From assembly GCA_002633005.1 (NCBI GenBank), contig NMRA01000071.1, positions 949,961 through 1,013,960 on the forward strand: a DNA stretch of 64,000 nt. Direction: 5' to 3'. Under the pieces are notes generated by a model. That model saw only the letters and a program-made list of their open reading frames with translations. It searched no databases and had not been told where the DNA came from. This document shows, piece by piece, positions 1-11,829 of this stretch. This DNA comes from Phoronis australis. Taxonomy: Eukaryota; Phoronida; Phoronidae. The stretch's first letter is position 1, and each line of letters begins with the position of its first letter. Made by a program: the position numbers and the translations under genes.

Positions 1-1127
1 CTGTCAACAAAGATTGTGCGCACAGTGGTTCATACTTACATTTGCATTGGTGACAAATTGTCCACCACATGCCTGCTGTATTAACCATCAATTACGACCA
101 GGTGCACTGGTTGTGGGTAAAGCAGCAACTGAACAGGGTCCAGGGATGTGTTTCTTTAAAAGTGACTTAAAAGTTAAAACTATAATTTGGTCTCAAGCTC
201 CGAGTTTACAATAACTGAATTAAGATTTAGCAAAACACAAATTAGCACGTCACTCCAGAAACAATTTACAACAGAATCACAGTTATAATGATCGATATAT
301 GCCCAGATACATGTATCTCTCTTTGTTTGTCAGAAATGGTTAGTCCTAGCCGAAGACCAAATTTCTAACTTTGGTCCTCGGTCACTTTTCATGGAACAGG
401 GCCCAAATCAGCGTCTCAACTAATCTTTCTAGAAAATGACTTCAAAATCTCAGATCCGTCTGAGAAATTATCTCTGAAGCAACGGTGCAATTGTTGTACA
501 GATTTGTAAGTTTTCGAAGCGTGCCAGGCAATCGGCCAATTTTAGAGACAAATTTCGATTAAGGGGGTGAGATAAGAGCATCAAGCTCAGCTTTTTGCTC
601 TTTTTGTGACACTTCTTTTCAACATTTTTTTAGATCTTGAGGCCAATGTATAAAATGACGGAATCAATTGAATAAATGACGCCACTGAATACAACCCCAA
701 ATTTAAGTTAAAGAGAACTTACGGTTAAGTAAAGAGCCCCCTTTAAACATTTAAATTCTGTCTTATGTACGTCTTCAAAAACGGAAAGACATTTTAAGCC
801 TACAATTAAAGTGCGCGTGTGAATGTTCAGCACGTTCTGACTACGTAGTATGGTTTATAAATGAATCGATAACGTCGGAGCAACTTACGTGCAAAATTCA
901 TTGTTTTCTGTGTCTTTCACACAGTTTCACGTAATTCACACAACGTAAACATATGTTTTCTGAATACGCGGAAGACCAGCACATTTGGGTTGTGGACAAT
1001 ATAAAGACACTTCGCCCATCAGATGCACGTCATTTACATTTGCAATTTTTGACCATGTACTCTGCTCACTATGGATGGAACAAATTTTGCAATGCCAGAT
1101 TTCGTGCATTTTTTACTCAATAGCCAG
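1..1127. other. Non-coding stretch, no gene seen
   Basis: AT-rich sequence with stops in all frames. The small open frame at 14-214 has no recognisable protein features. No repeat that I could match elsewhere in the window. Confidence 0.4.
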
Positions 1128-1870
1128 CTAGCTGTATGAAGACTGTCGTCAAAATACAGCTAGGTCCCACTGCGTGTATTTCTTCCGTAGACAGCGAAAT
1201 TGCACACAGCCAAGGTAGTTCTGCTCGTCACCGCGCCATGAAACTTGTATCAACATATAAAGCTAAAGACCGGACGGTGTGCATGCAACATATGGGAGTC
1301 AACCGACACTCACCTTGCCCGTCACAGCCGTTTAAGTGAAAAACAATGCAATAAACTTCATTTTCTTGCGTAACTCTCCGCCTTTTCTAACAATGAAAAG
1401 TATTTCGTCGTTTTGAAAACAGTACGCTCGTGTCACGCTCACGCGCCATTTCCTAAATTTTTGCGACATCTCTCGGGATATAATGATAGCTTAGGAGCAA
1501 CAAAATTTCTTCAGAAATTCGATTTTTCGGTATCAAAATTCTAAAAACTTTCAATGAGGTGAAACCAGTTCTGATAATTTGTTGTGACGTGTACGCAACC
1601 TCGTGAAAGAACAACAGTTGATTGAAGAATCGGCGAAAAAAGAAACTGGCCAATAGGTGACACAATATTTCACGGCGCCGAAAGCCGTCGCTAAAGATCG
1701 CGCTACAACTTTAGCAGCAGAATAACGGTAGAACGCCATTTTTACCAACACCGTTAAATAATTTAGTTTACTAAAGGAAGACTGTAGTTTTTAATGACAC
1801 CAATTTTGTGTCAGATTTTATCTTGCCACTTTTTTACCCACATCGGTGCAAAGCTGTATATTTATATACA
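1128..1870 (+). repeat. Dispersed repeat family R1, copy 1
   Basis: This stretch recurs three more times in the window: as a near-parallel copy at 36706-37240, as an inverted partial copy near 13280-13500 (matching 1260-1480), and as an inverted copy at 20790-21130 (matching 1560-1860). A 67-codon open frame starting MKTVVKIQLGPTA at 1136 is kept in the 36.7 kb copy (MKTIVKIHLGPTV), but I do not recognise it as a protein family. On the opposite strand, the part near 1860 corresponds to sequence next to a THAP-like fragment in the 20.7 kb copy. An old DNA transposon or its non-autonomous derivative is therefore the best guess. Terminal inverted repeats and target duplications were not resolved. 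Confidence 0.6.
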
Positions 1871-1954
1871 GCTTTGTACCAAGGCTAGCTTCATAAAAGC
1901 ATTTATGCTATAATTCAGACTTGCATGGCTATTGCATCCCGTTAATTAACATTT

Positions 1955-2025
1955 TGGCGGGAATACGAGTCCGGAATCGAACCCGCTTCACTAAGGTTTC
2001 GCCATAGCAAATGAGCCATTTCGAA
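1955..2025 (-). repeat. tRNA-like sequence (possible SINE head)
   Basis: Read on the minus strand it contains an exact pol III B-box (GGTTCGATTCC, + strand 1972-1982), preceded about 45 bases earlier by an A-box-like TGGCTCATTTGC. A complete cloverleaf with paired acceptor arms is not evident, so I call it a tRNA-derived repeat rather than a tRNA gene. Confidence 0.35.
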
Positions 2026-2181
2026 CATGATGTCATATTACGACGAAAATTGATGACATAAATTATCCAAAATACACCCGGGCTCTAGATTATGGTTGGA
2101 TTACGGCTTTGCCATTAATAATCTTTATTTATCCCAGACGTGTTGACAAAGTTGAGTGCAATATGACAATGCGCTGAGTGA

Positions 2182-2427
2182 ATGCCCCTACATTACAGTG
2201 CATCGTTCCCGAACTATGAGGTTGCGAAGAAAGCGGATTTATTGTTTTTTCGACTTCCTCGAGAGTCTGAAATGCTTAGGAAGTGGCGCGCGGTGGTGAA
2301 GAATGAAAGGTACGCTGTTAATAGCAAGTATGAGGCCGTAAAACATCTCCGTGTGATTCCTCTGACGAATTCCGGCTTACTGCCTGAGAAACATAACGAT
2401 CCGACCCGTGAAGTCTTCGTCGGATGA
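2182..2427 (+). pseudogene. THAP-like zinc-finger fragment
   Basis: An 81-codon open frame contains the run FFRLPRESEMLRKW (about residues 22-35). This matches the spacing of the THAP DNA-binding domain, with an aromatic-P motif and an invariant Trp. The first zinc-binding cysteine is not visible (PNY where the family has C-x-N), and the C-x2-H end is missing, so the finger is broken. THAP domains occur in P-element-type transposases and in host proteins derived from them. A second THAP-like fragment occurs near 20700, next to R1 sequence, which suggests both came from a transposon. No transposase catalytic region is visible downstream. Confidence 0.35.
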
Positions 2428-3972
2428 GCTCTCGACTAAGTCGGAAATGGCGCCGGACGAGTTGTCATGTAGACGTTTTTTTATTCTGCGTTCTGTTTCA
2501 AAATGAATTATTCTCATCCTAATCAATGCTTATATAAAACTGAAACAAAGTCTGTCTCATGAGATACAATATGAAATGCCTTTGCAGTATTCGTGAGTGC
2601 AAATGTTGAGAAGCCAGCAATGAATAAACTACTACGTTACTGGCTTTAGATGCAATAAACCTAATTCACCTGGCACCGAGGCCGTGTGAGCGCATGCTAA
2701 TTCAGTGTTCGCTGACAGAAAGCTGTTGTGAAACAATTACTCGAGTTTACATACTATGGTCACATGCTAGGGGAATCTTTATTTAGAAATACAAAATTAA
2801 TACATTATTCCAATCATTGTTACTGTACAACCTTTGCCAGACCTCGTGGCAACCGACATGTAAGTAGATTTCTTTGGCTTACTATTATAGTCTTTTCATG
2901 ACTGGAGGTTTAATTTCAACTTAAGCTGGTTTATGTTCGGGCTAGTCCCGGCGGCCGCGACGGGCCTTATCGGGTTCCGAGCCACTGGCAAGGATAACGA
3001 GTCAGTCCAGCTGCGACGAGCCTGATCGGGTTCCTAGCCACTGTCCGGGATAACAATAAACGTTTTGTGCGTTTAGAACTAAAAAAATCACAAGTCTAAA
3101 CAACGCAGACCCAGGTTCTCCTCTCTGTATTTCAAGGAAGATTACTTCGAATTTATCTCTGAACAGAACCCAAAATCTTGCTACGAACCTTTTTAAATTG
3201 GCCTGCTTAACTTTGCATGCTACGGTGTGTCCAAATACCAATAAATCCGTAACAGCGAAATAAAGCAACACGTTTTTAAAGAACCAGGTGTATTTCTAAG
3301 GGTTTTACATCGAAATTTGATGATTTATTGGTGTTAAACGATGAATTCAAGCGATAAGCCGACACCAGTAACCCGTGTTGTGAACAGCTGAACAGACTGC
3401 GTGTGAAACCAATGACGTCATGGGATAATTTCAACACCTCTGTATGCCTTCAGGTGTCAGGTAACGCATCCGAACGTGCGGTTATCGAGTAGAACCACTT
3501 GATCTAAATTGATTCAAACTAGGTTGTTCTTTTGGGTGGCATTCTCTTTTAACGCTATTGCTGAGAAAAATAACATTGCTACGGAGCCCGTAGGCTAAGT
3601 CCATAACTGGTAGTTGACACATTTCTACACGTTTTGATTTGCTGTTCTTTCCTCGAATGTTCCTGTTCCTCAAACCACTAAATATTCACTCCCAAGTGTG
3701 CTCGTATTTACATGCATTCGCTCCCATAGGCTTCCCCTCTCCTCAGTGGGATGCACTGCTCTCCAACATTGTGAGGGACGTTTTTCGCAGCCTGCCCCTT
3801 CCTGCTCTTCACGCCTGTGTTAAGGTAACAGAGTTTGGTTCAAGGTGTAATTACAAAAACCCAGTGTTTTACGATATTCCTCCGTTCCAATGACCCAAAA
3901 CTACGATGTCAAGTCTGTTCCAATATTTCCCGGCTCGATGATCCCTAGACCCGATGTTCTATGTCCGTAGCT
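2428..3972. other. Non-coding stretch with a small direct duplication
   Basis: No supported gene. At about 2955-3055 a roughly 60-base segment containing ATCGGGTTCC and AGCCACTG is present twice in tandem. The open frames at 3002-3271 and 3639-3893 show no recognisable domain and are treated as chance. Confidence 0.35.
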
Positions 3973-4154
3973 AGCTGAGTGCACGTCATTACCACTGCCG
4001 TCAATTTTCAATCAGTTACAGTACGTCGAAGATGTCTCGAATGGTAAGAATTTTGTTCAGGCTGACGTGCACGTCATTACCACTGCCGTCAATTTTCAAT
4101 CAGTTACAGTACGTCGCAGATGTCTCGAATGGTAAGAATTTTGTTCAGGCTGAC
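3973..4154. repeat. Tandem duplication, 88-base unit, 2 copies
   Basis: The unit that begins GCTGA and contains GTGCACGTCATTACCACTGC occurs twice, at 3973-4060 and 4061-4154. The copies differ by only a few bases, so the duplication is recent. Confidence 0.85.
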
Positions 4155-6570
4155 ACTGCCCAATGTAGAAACAAAATATTCGGGAAGCTAAAAGGCTAGG
4201 TGGATACGATAATTCCCAGTTACGCCTGTCGCAAGAAATCGTACTATAAAGAACCGCCAGCGACTTTGGCGGAATCTGCTAACGCCAATTTGTCTGAGAT
4301 GCAATAAGCGAAAAACAAAATTTGACTTGCAGTTTTTTATTTCTGCAAGATGATTCACAAACATCCAGTAACGTATTGCCAACGTTTGAATTCAGAAATC
4401 GAGAGACAGCAAATCGGCCAGCGAAGTACACTGTCCGTTCGGTCACTACACATCCTCGATGACTTAGCAATTACACTCATCAAATTAGGGAGAATTTGAC
4501 ATCTTTCGGTGAGTTATGGAAATTCTTCAAAATACGAGAGCTTCCTACCAAAAGCGAATTGGAAAGGTGGGCAAAACCACTATCACATTTCTCTGGCCCG
4601 ATTTTTTCGAATATATGTTTTATCTAGTACACTGCAGACGGAAACTCAGCGCGGCAGTCCGGCGGAGGAGGCATTGAAGCCGGCGGAGTTCTTAAACTTT
4701 GCGAACATGGGAAGAAAATAAAGTGACAAAACGTTAAAGTATTATGTTTTGAAGTAAATCCATGACACGAGACAAGAATTCGTTACGTGTATTATAATTC
4801 ACATAGCCAAACCACCATCTCAGAGATCGTTGTTGCACTCTGGTTGTGATCATCGATCTAAAACTTGGGGAATCGCGAGTTTGTGTAGCACTGGGCGCTA
4901 AATCTTCAACTTTTAAAAGTCGGGGATTGGTGCTTAAGCGAGAGGTGGGCGCCTAACTGGAAATCTTCAAAAATCGTAGATGGGCGGTTAACCGAGCAGT
5001 GGGCGGTTAAATTGAAAATCCACCTAAAGTAGGGGGTGGGCGGATAACTGAGCATGGGCGTTAACCCGAACGTTTAGGGTAAAAAACTCAGAGTTAGATC
5101 CGACTGTGACTCGGTCACAAAATGTAAAGAGTTCCTGCTATAACCCTGTGTCTCGAAAGGCATTTTATTAATATCTCTTAAGAGATTCAAAAACCTTTAG
5201 TATACCCGTTGCTAAGAAAATGCCAAAAACTAAAATATTAATTTTGTGTTATCAGGGGATGTACGTAATGAGTGGAAGCTCGTCTCCCCCGCTATTTTTT
5301 ACCAGAGCGATACTGGAAAGTTGTGAGGAAAGTCCGCGAATAACAGTCTTTTCAGACATGAAAAGGTGCTTTTGTGGAGCCTGTAGTAACACAAATATGA
5401 CTTAAAACGTCTCTGTGTTCAAAGTTCATAAATACGTGAAAGTTGCACAGGAATGGCATCGATTTGTGCACCACACGATTGTGTAGAATGGCATTGTGGA
5501 ACATGCAATTCAGTCGGAAGCCACAAGTTGTTCGACACGTTTCAAGGAATCTTGTTTCGATCAAACACAAAAGTGGCATTACGATGAAGGACTCTCCATC
5601 CTGTAAGTGTATTATTTGCAAATTCCATAAATAACGAACAAACTGCTTCAATTCTAGGGCGAGTGATGTCAGGCCCTCGACCACGACCCAGATCGAGTGC
5701 TACGACACGTAGGCTTATGCATTGTGTTTAGACCCTGCTCATTCCGTCATGGTCATAGTAAATTCGAGTGACACAGGTTTACTGTGGCCTTTGTCGGCTG
5801 TGGTGATAAAGTGTGTGTTTTCTGAATACTTTCCACTCCTTGGTTCAGTTGGTTGTGCCTCACATATGTCTTCGGCATTTCTCGTGCAAGTTGGTCGAGC
5901 TCATACGGCCTCAATGCCAACGAAAATTCGAAATTGTTAAACCGATTTCATTGTGTGATTCTTCAAGTACTTGTGATGGACGTATCCACCCTCTTTTCTG
6001 CATAATTGTCCCATTCTCGCTCAAAATCTTATCTGATGTTTTCCATCATTGCAATTGATTGTCAAGAGACCAAACGCCTTCTACCCATTACCTCGATTGG
6101 CGGAAAACGTTGAAACAACTAATTCTTTTTCGAAATACAAAAATCTCCACTATTTGACATAAAACACTCTTTTAGTTAGATTCTATGGTATTTATTTCAT
6201 GTTAACTATTTGAAACCTCAAGAACTAAAATGCATGATGGGAACTCTTAAACTCTCAAACTTATCATCCAAGTGCAAAGGTGTAAGGTTACTTAAAGATT
6301 GCCGTGCAGTTTGCCGAGTGCAGAGAATGAACCACGAGCCGACAGATCAAAGATCTAGCCCGTATTGCCTTCTGTGCGTATGATTGTTGATGCAGCATTT
6401 TTTAATTGTCAGTACAAGTTATTGCACTTTTCAATGCAGTTCATGCCAAAGATATTGGAATCAAGTGGCTTCAAGATAAACACAGTATTTAAATGTTTAA
6501 ATGAATGGTTTAAAACGATATTTAAATGAGGCGCACGGAAATTAAAAATAATATGTTCAAACAATTCATT
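4155..6570. other. Non-coding stretch with degenerate GTGGGCGGTTAA repeats
   Basis: No supported gene. At about 4880-5065 there are four or five degenerate units built on GTGGGCGGTTAA. The overlapping open frames at 5352-6058 on both strands have no recognisable motifs. The lower end is the likely 3' UTR of the minus-strand gene; an AATAAA on the minus strand at 6191-6196 could be its poly(A) signal. Confidence 0.3.
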
Positions 6571-8187
6571 TTACGACCTGTGACTGTATTTTAAATGGGC
6601 AATAGACACGTAACCATTTTTACAAAGACATCGGTGTCTTGTTCCGTCGTTCCTTAGAATCTTCTGTACACTTTCACCGGTGAAATGTGATAAAGGGATA
6701 TATATTCGATTGCAACATTTTTCCTTGGGGTTGCAGTTTACTTCTGCTCTTTTCCAAAGTTGTTGGTCGAGTGGAGGTTTGAAACCTAAATCTTTAAGAC
6801 CTAAATCGTCGTCAGATAACCTTGCATGATGTCTTTGTCGGCGCCTTGGGTTATGCTTCGTTTTCAATTTACCACAGTGACCTGTGTTTGGCCTCCTCAT
6901 TGGAACACTATCGTTGTAGTCTCGGCTATCGCTTTGAGCCCTATCAGGTGCAATTTTAGTGAGCACCTCCACTTTGAATTGATCTATTGCAGAATTTTTG
7001 GAAAAGTCTGGCAATCTTAATAAGGACTCGTCCAAGTCATCATTGGTTCTTTTTTGGTCCTCACGTGGTGACATGGCTGAAAACTCTTGTTTTCCAGAAC
7101 ACATCTCCGGTGGCACTGTCTGTGGGGTACTTGCCGAACTAAATGTATGAGGTTTTCGGAATTGACCTTCCTTAAACGCTTTTTGTGGTGTATTGTTTAT
7201 TATGCGTTTTGAGATCATCGGCATTTCGATTTGGTTGAACGGAAAGCTTTTACACGGCAAAGGACGTAGAGTGTTCTCTGATACAGTATTGTCGGCGACG
7301 AATATGTCACAGGATGAGTCGAGGAATGAGTTTGGTAATGTAAGAAATATTGAATTAATGCTACCGTCTTTGTTATCGGGAGAACAATTTAATTTGACAC
7401 CCTTACTCTTCGGGGACTCCTTGGTGGCCGCTGGTTTTTCCTCTGCATTTGTCATTGTATCTGACTTTGTAAACATTTCTGTTATGTTTTCCAGGTCGTA
7501 GATAACTGGTAGAGAACAAGTATTGTTTGTTGACTTACTAGGGGTGTTACATGTGAGGTTAGCCTGTTGTCGACATCTTTTATAATCCTTTTCCTCCAAT
7601 TGCACGAACTGTTTGACATTAATTGCCTTTTTCTTGGCTAAATTGTCACAGTAAACTTTCGGCAAAGAGTTTGAATTATGAAGAACAAGTCGGCAATGTC
7701 GAATAGTTGGAGTAATTTCTTTCGTTTTTGATCTCGTACTGTATGCGTTTGTCGGCGGATCGGCTTTACCAACTACCTCCGCCGTGTCCATTATGTTGCC
7801 CGGGTCCTGACTCGACATGGCACACGCATCGCTTTCCGCTTTAGAAATTTTAACACATTTAAGCGAAGGATGTTTCATTACGTCTTTTCTACGAACTTCT
7901 TCGGCTTTTTTGTTTCTATTGATGCATGATATCTGCTCATACTCTCTCCTGTACTTCACTGGCAATGGTCTCCTATGCCACATCCTGTGTCTTTGTCCAA
8001 GTAGGTCGTAGTTCTTAAGAATGTCTTGAGCGATTTCCAGTAGTACCTTCGTTGCTCTAGGGAACTGCTCGCAGTTTACTTGTATAAAAGTGTCACAGGA
8101 TGGCGAACTTCGGGTTCTCTTGGTTCGCCGGAAATTTTGTGGCATGATATCATTTGAGAGTTCCATCTTACCGACAATGATAGTCAT
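6571..8187 (-). CDS. Unrecognised single-exon protein, 538 aa, basic and probably nuclear
   Basis: This is the longest intact non-transposon open frame in the window, running without stops from ATG at 8187 to TAA at 6571. I do not recognise the family. The first 90 residues look folded and basic, with a motif around RMWHRRPLPVKYRREYEQ. The middle (about 100-400) is rich in Ser, Thr, Asn and Pro and is probably disordered. Around residues 450-470 there is a basic cluster, KTKHNPRRRQRHHARLS, suitable as a nuclear localisation signal. The last 60 residues contain a Cys-rich block (VNCNPKEKCCNRIYIPL, then HRCLCKNGY). There is no signal peptide or membrane segment, and no reverse-transcriptase or transposase motif. 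A donor-like GTAAG lies just after the first ATG, so a later start (MELSND, 7 codons in) or an upstream exon is possible. A poly(A) signal candidate on the same strand is at 6191-6196. Being open over 1.6 kb in AT-rich DNA argues that it is real. Confidence 0.7.
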   Translation of the reverse strand: MTIIVGKMELSNDIMPQNFRRTKRTRSSPSCDTFIQVNCEQFPRATKVLLEIAQDILKNYDLLGQRHRMWHRRPLPVKYRREYEQISCINRNKKAEEVRRKDVMKHPSLKCVKISKAESDACAMSSQDPGNIMDTAEVVGKADPPTNAYSTRSKTKEITPTIRHCRLVLHNSNSLPKVYCDNLAKKKAINVKQFVQLEEKDYKRCRQQANLTCNTPSKSTNNTCSLPVIYDLENITEMFTKSDTMTNAEEKPAATKESPKSKGVKLNCSPDNKDGSINSIFLTLPNSFLDSSCDIFVADNTVSENTLRPLPCKSFPFNQIEMPMISKRIINNTPQKAFKEGQFRKPHTFSSASTPQTVPPEMCSGKQEFSAMSPREDQKRTNDDLDESLLRLPDFSKNSAIDQFKVEVLTKIAPDRAQSDSRDYNDSVPMRRPNTGHCGKLKTKHNPRRRQRHHARLSDDDLGLKDLGFKPPLDQQLWKRAEVNCNPKEKCCNRIYIPLSHFTGESVQKILRNDGTRHRCLCKNGYVSIAHLKYSHRS

Positions 8188-9221
8188 GCAATAAGGTCAC
8201 GTGCTTGTTTGCGTCATAGTGACTATAAAACACATAAAGGGTGATGAAATCTCTTCAAAATTGTGAAATACTTTACTGTTTGAAACAGTTGTTTCAAGAC
8301 ATTGTTAAAACTGCATTATTATCTGTTGTCAGTCCAACAAAAGCGAAATAAAATTAGACCACTTTTTACCATTTTGATTGGACTTTGATACATGTTGCTT
8401 GAAATTGAAGTTAGACCTAATTTTAGAATTTTTATAAAACGTTGCCTTTTTCAACAAAACGTCTATTTTCAGTAGATAAAATGACAAATGAAGACGGCCT
8501 TACAACACCCGAGAAAGCAACGAACATGAATACTTGTATCCAGTATTTCGAGTTTCGCAACTAGTTATTGTACTCGAGACACTTACATACCTATTTGCAC
8601 TGTACCTCAGTGATGATTGCAAATTGACGGATAGTGAAATGTTAAACAAAACAAATTTCATTTAACATTCTGTAAAACGTAAATGTACCGATTGTCAAAC
8701 TTTCGCTAAGAAAAACATGATGCGGAGCTAAAAATGCGAGAGCGAGAGTTAACACTGGAACGGGAAAAGTTTGAAATGGAGAAGACAGAAAGGGAGGGGA
8801 AGCTAACTGTAGAACACAACATGTTAAATCTCATCTAAAGATTGATTAAAAAAATTGACTGACTTATTTGTGTTAGATGTTATGAGAATTAAAATAAAGG
8901 AAGTTGCATTCGCAGAGTGATTTGTATGTATTTTGTAAACTAGCGGATATGTACTACGATAACTTGACACCCTGAGCTCAGTTATTCTATTCACGTTTAC
9001 TTTCAAGGTCACATAAAAATTTAGCTCTTGCGAAACCCATTTTTAGCGTAACGTGAATGGGCACGCGCAAGAATATATGCATGATAATTCACGTTCACGT
9101 CGCTTTGAGAAACCTCCCTAATGCCATTTACTATGACGTTAATAGATAGGGTATTGTGATAAAAAATTCAAGGTACGTACATGGAATGGGCTTGAGTAAC
9201 AAAGGATTAACGGCATAAGTG
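8188..9221. other. Upstream region of the 538-aa gene, otherwise no gene
   Basis: Just upstream of the minus-strand ATG lies a CACGTG E-box (about 8198-8203), followed by a TGCGTCAT CRE-like word. These are candidate promoter elements only. The rest is AT-rich with no supported coding sequence. Confidence 0.3.
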
Positions 9222-9572
9222 TGACCAGACTAATGGGTACAGGATGGTGTAAAGGAGTGGTCAGACTAATGGGTACAGGTGTAAAGGAGAGGTCAGACTA
9301 ATGGGTACAGGTGTAAAGAAGTGAGCAGACTAATGGGTACAGGTGAAAAGGAACGGTCAGACTAATGGGTACAGGTGTAAAGAATTGACCAGACTAATGG
9401 GTACAGGTGTAAAGAAGTGGTCAGACTAATGGGTACAGGTGTAAAGGAACGGTCAGACTAATGGCTACATGTGTTAATGAGTCGTCAGACTAATGGGTAC
9501 AGGTGTAAAGGAACGGTCAGACTAATGGGACAGATGCAAAGGAGTGACCAGACTAATGAGTACAGGGGTAAA
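9222..9572. repeat. Minisatellite, about 31-base unit, about 11 copies
   Basis: The words CAGACTAATGGGTACAGG and TGTAAAGGAG recur about every 31 bases, with substitutions and small length changes. It is a tandem array with no coding sense. Confidence 0.9.
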
Positions 9573-11456
9573 ACACCAACATCCTGTATGATGGATGCGA
9601 AAATTTAACTTTACAGTAATTGAAATTATTGTAAGAGCACTACGCAGAGAGGTACATGTATCGCTACAGCGCAGCCCACTAACACTGTACTTAGACTAGA
9701 GAGACCTACAACTGTAAATTGGACATGAGATACCTAGAAATAGATAAGTACCATTACATGTAGACAGGGATGAATTATGCAAACAATCCCTAAGAGGGGA
9801 TTAACAGAAATGGCGTAGAACAAATTGATTTCGATAAGCCTATTTGACAGATAAATGAATTTCTAAATAGCCCGGTCATACTGCAATCCACCATCGTGCC
9901 CAAAAGCAAGCGGGTGTTGGGTGGACAGGCACTCGTGCCCACCTACATATATCATGTAATGGGGAAGGGAAGGTTCAACCTACTGGTGTAAATAGTGTTT
10001 TAACAGCTCTACGCTGCCATAATGGCGGGAAATTTAATTTGTTTTGCGGTAGGATGTACAGTAAAAGACAAGTCATTTGAAATATCAGTGGATGGACAGT
10101 GGCATAATGTTCTATGAATTTTGCATAGCGAAGAAAAATCTGTGACAAAGCCAGTGGCTGTGGCTAATAAAGGGTGTTTTCAATCCCAGCCGGTGTCAAG
10201 CCGTAAAATAGATTAGTGATCCTACAATGTAAACTAATGAAACAGTGGCTGACAGTGTAAATTATTTATCTACATACGTTGAAATTAATATACCACTGTA
10301 CAGTACTTAGATTTCTGTCCAACAACTCAGGATCAAGCGGAAGACAGTTTTGTGCTCTCATTGGTACTCTGGAGTGAACCAATATGAAAAGTCTACACCC
10401 ACTAAAGAAATCTTCCAAAGCCTAGATGCATAGGGTGATTAGGGAGGATGGGCCCAGCCCCTGTTGGCAGCTCCAACAAATAAAACAGCGGAAGCGCGTC
10501 TGAGGAAATATTGGGTTTATTAACCCCAGAAATTAATATTATGTGGCTGAAACTAGATTTTACAATGTGTGAAATTTTAGTTTTTGTGTACGTGTGGGGG
10601 TGACCCGATTTCAAAATGCCCGATTCAGACGACCGGTGCAATCGTAACGGCAACTATAGCTAAGTAATGCCGCACCCGGTCTGTATATGCGTGATATCCC
10701 AGGCGACCGCCACTGGTGCTTAACAACACCATTCCGTTTCCGCCGTCTACTCCACTCTGCAAAAAAGAGTATTTCAGTTTTTTAAAGAAAAGAAGAGACT
10801 GACTATGAAGAAACAGGAGCTGCCGGTAAGATGTAAATTTTAATCGTAACTTTATTGAATCACTCAGAAATACACAAGTCTGTCTGTGGTTAATACCAAC
10901 ACGAAAAATGTATTTGCTCTTTTGAGCAACTCAAGAATGCTACCATATGAAAAGCACTATATACTAAAAAATCTTACATAACTAATATTTTGTGCATGTG
11001 TTTGGATGCTGGCCTACAGTACACTGCTGCAATATTTGCACTCAGTGACCTTTGGTTACCTAGATATGACCTATTTAGCTATACAGGCATATTTTGAAAT
11101 TTTTTCATCTCAGTAAAATTGCATTTTTTGAACGGCAAGAAATCAGACTTGGAAAACTGGTGACAAAATTTGACATTGGTCGTGATAAAGACTAATGCAA
11201 AGTCAGTAAGAAAATGACATTTTTAAACCACAGAAGCAATTAAAATTCTAGCTGGGGAGAAAACTACGAGTAAGGCGATATTTTCTCAAATGAGACTATC
11301 TTAGTCTTAAAGTGTGCGGAACGGTTCCACACTTTTTAATATCCACTTAGGGCCATAAAAATGGTATGTAACAAATCTATACCTTACCCTAAACATGTTT
11401 ACAATGTTACATTTTTATTTCCTCAATTAGCATTTTCTTAATTAGAAGTCCAATTT
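9573..11456. other. Non-coding stretch, no gene seen
   Basis: Scattered stops in all frames and no repeat or protein motif that I can support. Confidence 0.35.
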
Positions 11457-11645
11457 TTGCCTTGCGGAATATTCCGCACTGACCGCGGAATATTCCGCAC
11501 TGACCGCGGAATATTCCTCACTGAGTGCTGAATAATCCGCACTGAGTACGGAATATTTCGCACATTTGCGGAATATTCCGCAGATTTTACGGAATATTAC
11601 GCAGACTTTGCGGAATTTACGCACTGCGCAAGTTTTGTGGAATAC
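11457..11645. repeat. Degenerate tandem array of GGAATATTCCGC units
   Basis: A unit of about 21-24 bases built on the near-palindrome GGAATATTCCGCACTGA is repeated about eight times and becomes more degenerate towards the right. The minus-strand open frame across it is a by-product of the repeat. Confidence 0.85.
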
Positions 11646-11756
11646 TGTGACTTGAAAAATATTATGTATATTTTGTGGAATAATAATCAGGTTCATGCGA
11701 GAGCGCTAAATACCACAAAAAAGTTTCTCTCACAGCATAGAATTTTAATTGGAAGC

Positions 11757-11825
11757 GTTGTGGTGCAGTGGAAGAGCACGGACACTCTGATCTAGGAGTC
11801 ATGCTTTCGAGTGCGGGCAATATCT
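11757..11825 (+). repeat. tRNA-like sequence (possible SINE head)
   Basis: A good A-box (TGGTGCAGTGGAAGAGC, 11761-11777) is followed by a degenerate B-box (CTTTCGAGTGC). The stems are imperfect, so it is more likely a tRNA-derived repeat than a functional tRNA gene. Confidence 0.3.
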
Positions 11826-11829
11826 CCAT

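Noticed and set aside
3973-4154. Duplicated exon (unit has GTAAGA-like and TTTTGTTCAG-like words)
   Set aside because: Donor-like and acceptor-like words are only about 16 bases apart, too close for an intron, and the unit has no consistent coding frame.
5352-6058. Overlapping open frames of 72-110 codons on both strands
   Set aside because: No recognisable domain, no codon-level signal visible and no repeat match; could be a fossil, but not supportable.
9222-9572. CRISPR-like regular repeats
   Set aside because: Units are directly abutting without unique spacers, and the host is clearly an animal genome.
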